Source: Cellulomonas wangsupingiae
GTDB lineage: Bacteria > Actinomycetota > Actinomycetes > Actinomycetales > Cellulomonadaceae
Assembly: GCF_024508275.1 (NCBI RefSeq)
Contig: NZ_CP101989.1
Location: 1,674,001 to 1,738,000, forward strand
Direction: 5' to 3'
DNA length: 64,000 nt
The position numbers and the translations under genes are program-made. This document shows positions 60,883-64,000 of the stretch, one piece after another. Each line of letters opens with the position of its first letter. Position 1 is the stretch's first letter. Below the pieces are notes generated by a model. That model ran no database searches. It was not told where the DNA came from and saw only the letters and a program-made list of their open reading frames with translations.

Positions 60883-62100
60883 GTGCACGGCTCTGCGGCC
60901 AGCGAGGACGACGTGCACTCCGGCGCACCCGGGGACGAGGACTCACCCCTGCGGATCCTGGTCGTGGAGGACGACGAGGGGGACGCGCTCCTCGTCCGCG
61001 AGCACCTGCAGGACGGCGGGCTCGCGCACGAGACGGTCTGGGTGCGCACGGTGGACGACGCGCTCCTGCACCTCGACGCCGACTGCGTGCTGCTCGACCT
61101 CGGGCTGCCGGACGCGATGGGGCTCAGCGCGCTGCAGCGCGTCCTCGAGGCGGGCGCGCCCCCGGTCGTGGTGCTCACCGGTCTGACGGACACCGACGCG
61201 GGGGTCGAGGCCGTCGCCGCCGGCGCCCAGGACTTCCTCGCCAAGGGCGACGTCGACCCGGACCTGCTGGCACGGGCCGTGCGGTACGCCGTGCAGCGCC
61301 GCCGCCTGGAGGACACCGGGCGCGCCCTGTACCGCAGCCTGGTGCGCGCCGCGGAGACGACGCGCCTCGAGCGTGCGCTGCTGCCGACGCCGGCCGTCAC
61401 GGACACCCGCATGGAGGTCCGGGTGGGGTACCGGGCGGGTCGCGACGGCCTGCTGGGCGGCGACTTCTACGACGTCGTCGAGCGGCCGGACGGCACCGTC
61501 CTCGCGATGGTGGGGGACGTGTGCGGCCACGGCCCCGACGAGGCGGCGCTGGGCGCGACGCTGCGCACGGCGTGGCGCACCCTGGTGCTCGCGGGCATCC
61601 CGGCCGACGAGATCCTCGGGCTGCTGGAGCGCGTGCTGGCCGCCGAGCGCGCGCGCCCCGAGATCTTCACCACGGTCTCGATGCTGGCCGTCCTGCCCGA
61701 CCGCCGCACCGCCGACCTGTACCTCGCGGGGCACCCCGTCCCGCTGCTGCTGGGCTCGCCGTCGGTGCTGCTGCCCTCCGGCCGTCGTGGGCGGGCCCTG
61801 GGCGTGCCCGTGGGCGGTGGCTGGCCGGCGCAGCGCCTCGACCTCGGTCCGTCGTGGCGGGTCCTGCTCTACACCGACGGGCTGCTCGAGGCGACGGTCG
61901 GCGACGGCTCGCAGCGTCTGGGCAAGGCGGGCCTGCTCGACGTCGCCCACCGCACGATGCTCGGCACGGCCGAGACCGACGGTGCCGTGCGCCCCGACGA
62001 GGACCCCGTGCTCGGGCGGATGCTCTCGGCCGTGCGCGCGCGCCACGGCGGGGACCTCGTGGACGACGCGGCCGTCGTGCTCATCGGGTGCGACGCGTGA
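60883..62100 (+). CDS. response-regulator receiver fused to PP2C/SpoIIE phosphatase
   Basis: A 405-residue two-domain protein. The receiver domain (about 20-145) has LRILVVEDDEGDALLV, the phospho-acceptor Asp72 in VLLDLGLP and the late FLAKGDVD. The SpoIIE/RsbU phosphatase domain (about 170-405) has GGDFYDVVERPDG, VGDVCGHGPDEAAL and DDAAVVLIG with metal-binding Asp residues. It should dephosphorylate a Ser/Thr anti-sigma antagonist under control of the receiver. A GTG at 60883 is preferred: GGAAGG lies 6 nt before it, but directly abuts an in-frame ATG at 60877. Confidence 0.88.
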   Translation: MHGSAASEDDVHSGAPGDEDSPLRILVVEDDEGDALLVREHLQDGGLAHETVWVRTVDDALLHLDADCVLLDLGLPDAMGLSALQRVLEAGAPPVVVLTGLTDTDAGVEAVAAGAQDFLAKGDVDPDLLARAVRYAVQRRRLEDTGRALYRSLVRAAETTRLERALLPTPAVTDTRMEVRVGYRAGRDGLLGGDFYDVVERPDGTVLAMVGDVCGHGPDEAALGATLRTAWRTLVLAGIPADEILGLLERVLAAERARPEIFTTVSMLAVLPDRRTADLYLAGHPVPLLLGSPSVLLPSGRRGRALGVPVGGGWPAQRLDLGPSWRVLLYTDGLLEATVGDGSQRLGKAGLLDVAHRTMLGTAETDGAVRPDEDPVLGRMLSAVRARHGGDLVDDAAVVLIGCDA

Positions 62101-63701
62101 GCGCACCGACGACGGCCGCGCGCCCGCGCCGCGCGACGACCCTGCGGCAGCGCCTGACGGCGCTGCTCGTCGCGGCCGGTGCGCTGCTGGGCGTCGTGCT
62201 CGTGCTCGCCGGGTTCGTGCTGTCGCGCGCGCTGGCGTCCCAGCACGAGGTGACGGAGGTGTACTTCGACGCCGTCACGATGGCCGACGCCGCCTACGTG
62301 CGGCTCGTGGACGCCGAGACGTCGGTCCGCGGCTACGCGCTCACGGGCAACGAGATCACCCTGGAGCTGTACGACCGGTCGGTCGAGGACGAGGTGACGT
62401 TCACCTCGCTGGCCGAGGAGCTCGCGGCCATCGCGCCGCAGGCGGACCTCGTCGAGCAGGCGCGGACCGCGGCCGAGGCGGCCGAGCGGTGGCAGGACGA
62501 GTTCGCGGCCCCGACGGTGGCCGAGGTCCGGGCGGGCGGCCCGGGGGCCGTGTCGCCGGAGGAGGTCGAGGCCGGCCTGCTGCTGTTCGACGAGGCGCGC
62601 GTCGCGATCGAGGCGTACATGGCCGAGCTGCGCGAGGCGCGCGCGAACGCGGTCGACGAGCTCGAGACCTGGACCACGGCGACCGGCGCGCTGGTGCTGG
62701 TGCTGGTCGTCGCCGCGGTCGTGGCCGGCGTCTCGCTGTGGTTCGCGCTGCGCCGGTGGGTGCTGGGCCCGGTCACCGCGCTCGGTCAGGCGACCCGCGC
62801 GGTCACGCAGGGCGAGCTCGGTCACGTCGTGCGCGTCGAGGGCCCGGGCGAGATCGAGGCGCTCGCGGCCGACGTCGAGCGGATGCGGCTGGGCCTGGTG
62901 ACGCAGCTCGCCGAGCTGCGGACCTCGCGCGAGGAGATCTCCGAGGCGCACCAGCGGCTGACCGAGCAGGCCGAGGAGCTGCGCAGGTCCAACCGGGACC
63001 TCGAGCAGTTCGCCTACGTCGCGTCGCACGACCTGCAGGAGCCCTTGCGCAAGGTCGCGAGCTTCACCCAGCTCCTGCAGAAGCGCTACGGCGGTCAGCT
63101 CGACGAGCGTGCGGACCAGTACATCGACTTCGCGGTCGACGGGGCCAAGCGCATGCAGCGGCTCATCCAGGACCTGCTCGGGTTCTCCCGGGTCGGACGC
63201 GTGGGCGGCGAGGTCACCGACGTCGACCTCGCGGCCGCGCTCGGACGCGCCCAGGACCAGCTCTCCGAGCGCATCGAGGAGGCGGGGGCCGTCGTCACGC
63301 ACGACGACCTGCCCGTGGTGCGCGGCGAGGAGCCGCTGCTCGTGCAGCTGTTCCAGAACCTCATCGGCAACGCCGTGAAGTTCGGGCACCCCGACCGGCC
63401 CCCGCAGGTGCACGTGAGCGCACGCCGGGTGGAGGGCGCCTGGGAGCTCGAGGTCCGCGACAACGGGATCGGCATCGAGCCCCAGTACGTCGACCGCGTG
63501 TTCGTCATCTTCCAGCGGCTGCACGCCAAGGACCTCTACGAGGGCACCGGGATCGGGCTGGCACTGTGCAAGAAGATCGTCGAGTTCCACGGCGGTCGCA
63601 TCTGGATCCCGGAGACCGACGGGGAGGGGACCACCATCCGCTGGACCCTGCCGGTCGCCGAGGACGAGACCCCCGGCGACGGGGACGAAGGACGGAGCTG
63701 A
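62097..63701 (+). CDS. CHASE3-HAMP sensor histidine kinase
   Basis: A 534-residue kinase. The first membrane helix (LTALLVAAGALLGVVLVLAGFVL) and second (GALVLVLVVAAVVAGVSLWFAL) frame an extracellular CHASE3 domain with DAETSVRGYALTGNE. HAMP and a coiled coil follow, then the H-box YVASHDLQEPLRKVASF with His311. The ATPase motifs are NLIGNAVKFG, DNGIGI and GTGIGLALCKKIVEF. The kinase core is of the phytochrome/HWE-neighbour type that often partners small receiver proteins. The GTG start overlaps the previous stop (GTGA). Confidence 0.92.
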   Translation: MSAPTTAARPRRATTLRQRLTALLVAAGALLGVVLVLAGFVLSRALASQHEVTEVYFDAVTMADAAYVRLVDAETSVRGYALTGNEITLELYDRSVEDEVTFTSLAEELAAIAPQADLVEQARTAAEAAERWQDEFAAPTVAEVRAGGPGAVSPEEVEAGLLLFDEARVAIEAYMAELREARANAVDELETWTTATGALVLVLVVAAVVAGVSLWFALRRWVLGPVTALGQATRAVTQGELGHVVRVEGPGEIEALAADVERMRLGLVTQLAELRTSREEISEAHQRLTEQAEELRRSNRDLEQFAYVASHDLQEPLRKVASFTQLLQKRYGGQLDERADQYIDFAVDGAKRMQRLIQDLLGFSRVGRVGGEVTDVDLAAALGRAQDQLSERIEEAGAVVTHDDLPVVRGEEPLLVQLFQNLIGNAVKFGHPDRPPQVHVSARRVEGAWELEVRDNGIGIEPQYVDRVFVIFQRLHAKDLYEGTGIGLALCKKIVEFHGGRIWIPETDGEGTTIRWTLPVAEDETPGDGDEGRS

Positions 63702-63702
63702 C

Positions 63703-64000
63703 ATGTCCGAGCAGAAGGTGATCGACGTCCTGCTGGTCGAGGACGACCCGGGCGACATCCTCATGACACGTGAGGCGTTCGAGCACAACAAGGTCCGCAA
63801 CCGCCTGTCGGTCGTGGCCGACGGGGTGAGTGCGCTGGAGTTCCTGCGCAAGGAGGGCGAGCACGTCGACGCCCCGACGCCGGACCTCGTGCTCCTGGAC
63901 CTCAACCTGCCCCGCATGGACGGGCGCGAGGTGCTCGAGGCGATGAAGTCGGACGAGAAGCTGCGCGCCATCCCGGTCGTGGTCCTCACGACGTCGGAGG
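63703..64000 (+). CDS. Rcp1-like response regulator, cut by window edge
   Basis: Ninety-nine residues are visible: IDVLLVEDDPGDILMTREAF, phospho-acceptor Asp66 in LVLLDLNLPRMDG, and the Thr in VVLTTSE at the edge. It is a single-domain receiver of the Rcp1 type, which usually totals about 145 residues. GGACGGAG precedes the ATG, which follows the kinase stop at once. It is the likely phosphate acceptor of the upstream kinase. Confidence 0.9.
   Translation, partial: MSEQKVIDVLLVEDDPGDILMTREAFEHNKVRNRLSVVADGVSALEFLRKEGEHVDAPTPDLVLLDLNLPRMDGREVLEAMKSDEKLRAIPVVVLTTSE

Overview
The window reads as a chromosomal segment of a very GC-rich actinobacterium, most likely a member of the Cellulomonadaceae or a close Micrococcales relative. 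Four things point there: GTG starts are very common, LexA boxes have the Gram-positive CGAAC-N4-GTTCG form, -10 elements follow TANNNT, and a secreted protein ends in a family 2 cellulose-binding module behind a Pro/Thr linker. No tRNA, rRNA, CRISPR array, transposase, integrase or prophage gene was recognised. Genus is inferred, not proven.

Much of the window follows the actinobacterial thyA-recA-lexA backbone known from M. tuberculosis and Streptomyces. From left to right: a cut-off AzlC-type exporter and an aldehyde dehydrogenase; thyA-folA; dapA-rnj; a TetR gene divergent from a small membrane protein; ftsK followed by a GGDEF-EAL protein; a CapA-like protein; pgsA-cinA-clgR; an lhr-nei repair operon; DUF3046, a membrane phosphatase and a metallo-hydrolase; recA-recX; an HhH-SNF2 helicase; an RNase Y; a gluABCD-type importer; miaB; an Asp/Ala-exchanger-like transporter; two YbjN proteins; an extradiol-dioxygenase-like gene with miaA, dapF and a thioredoxin; an MFS exporter and a methyltransferase; hflX; an S9 peptidase; a DinG-like helicase; ldh; lexA divergent from a LysM gene; nrdR; DUF5302; and serA.

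The right-hand 10 kb is less conserved. It holds a three-gene minus-strand operon (DUF4956 membrane protein, VTC-type polyphosphate-polymerase domain protein, secreted CotH-kinase with CBM2). It begins behind an AT-rich promoter region with two palindromes. A HelD-type RNA-polymerase helicase follows, then a receiver-PP2C phosphatase / CHASE3 histidine kinase / small response regulator cassette cut by the window edge.

DNA damage control is the common thread. LexA boxes sit at recA and in the lexA/LysM intergenic region. A promoter matching the LexA-independent PafBC type (TGTCRGTG-N8-TANNNT) also lies in the recA leader, and similar elements precede the LysM gene and lhr. The second regional trait is leaderless expression: at least a dozen genes carry a TANNNT hexamer exactly 6 nt before the start codon. 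The best candidate for undescribed biology is the DUF4956/VTC/CotH-CBM2 operon.
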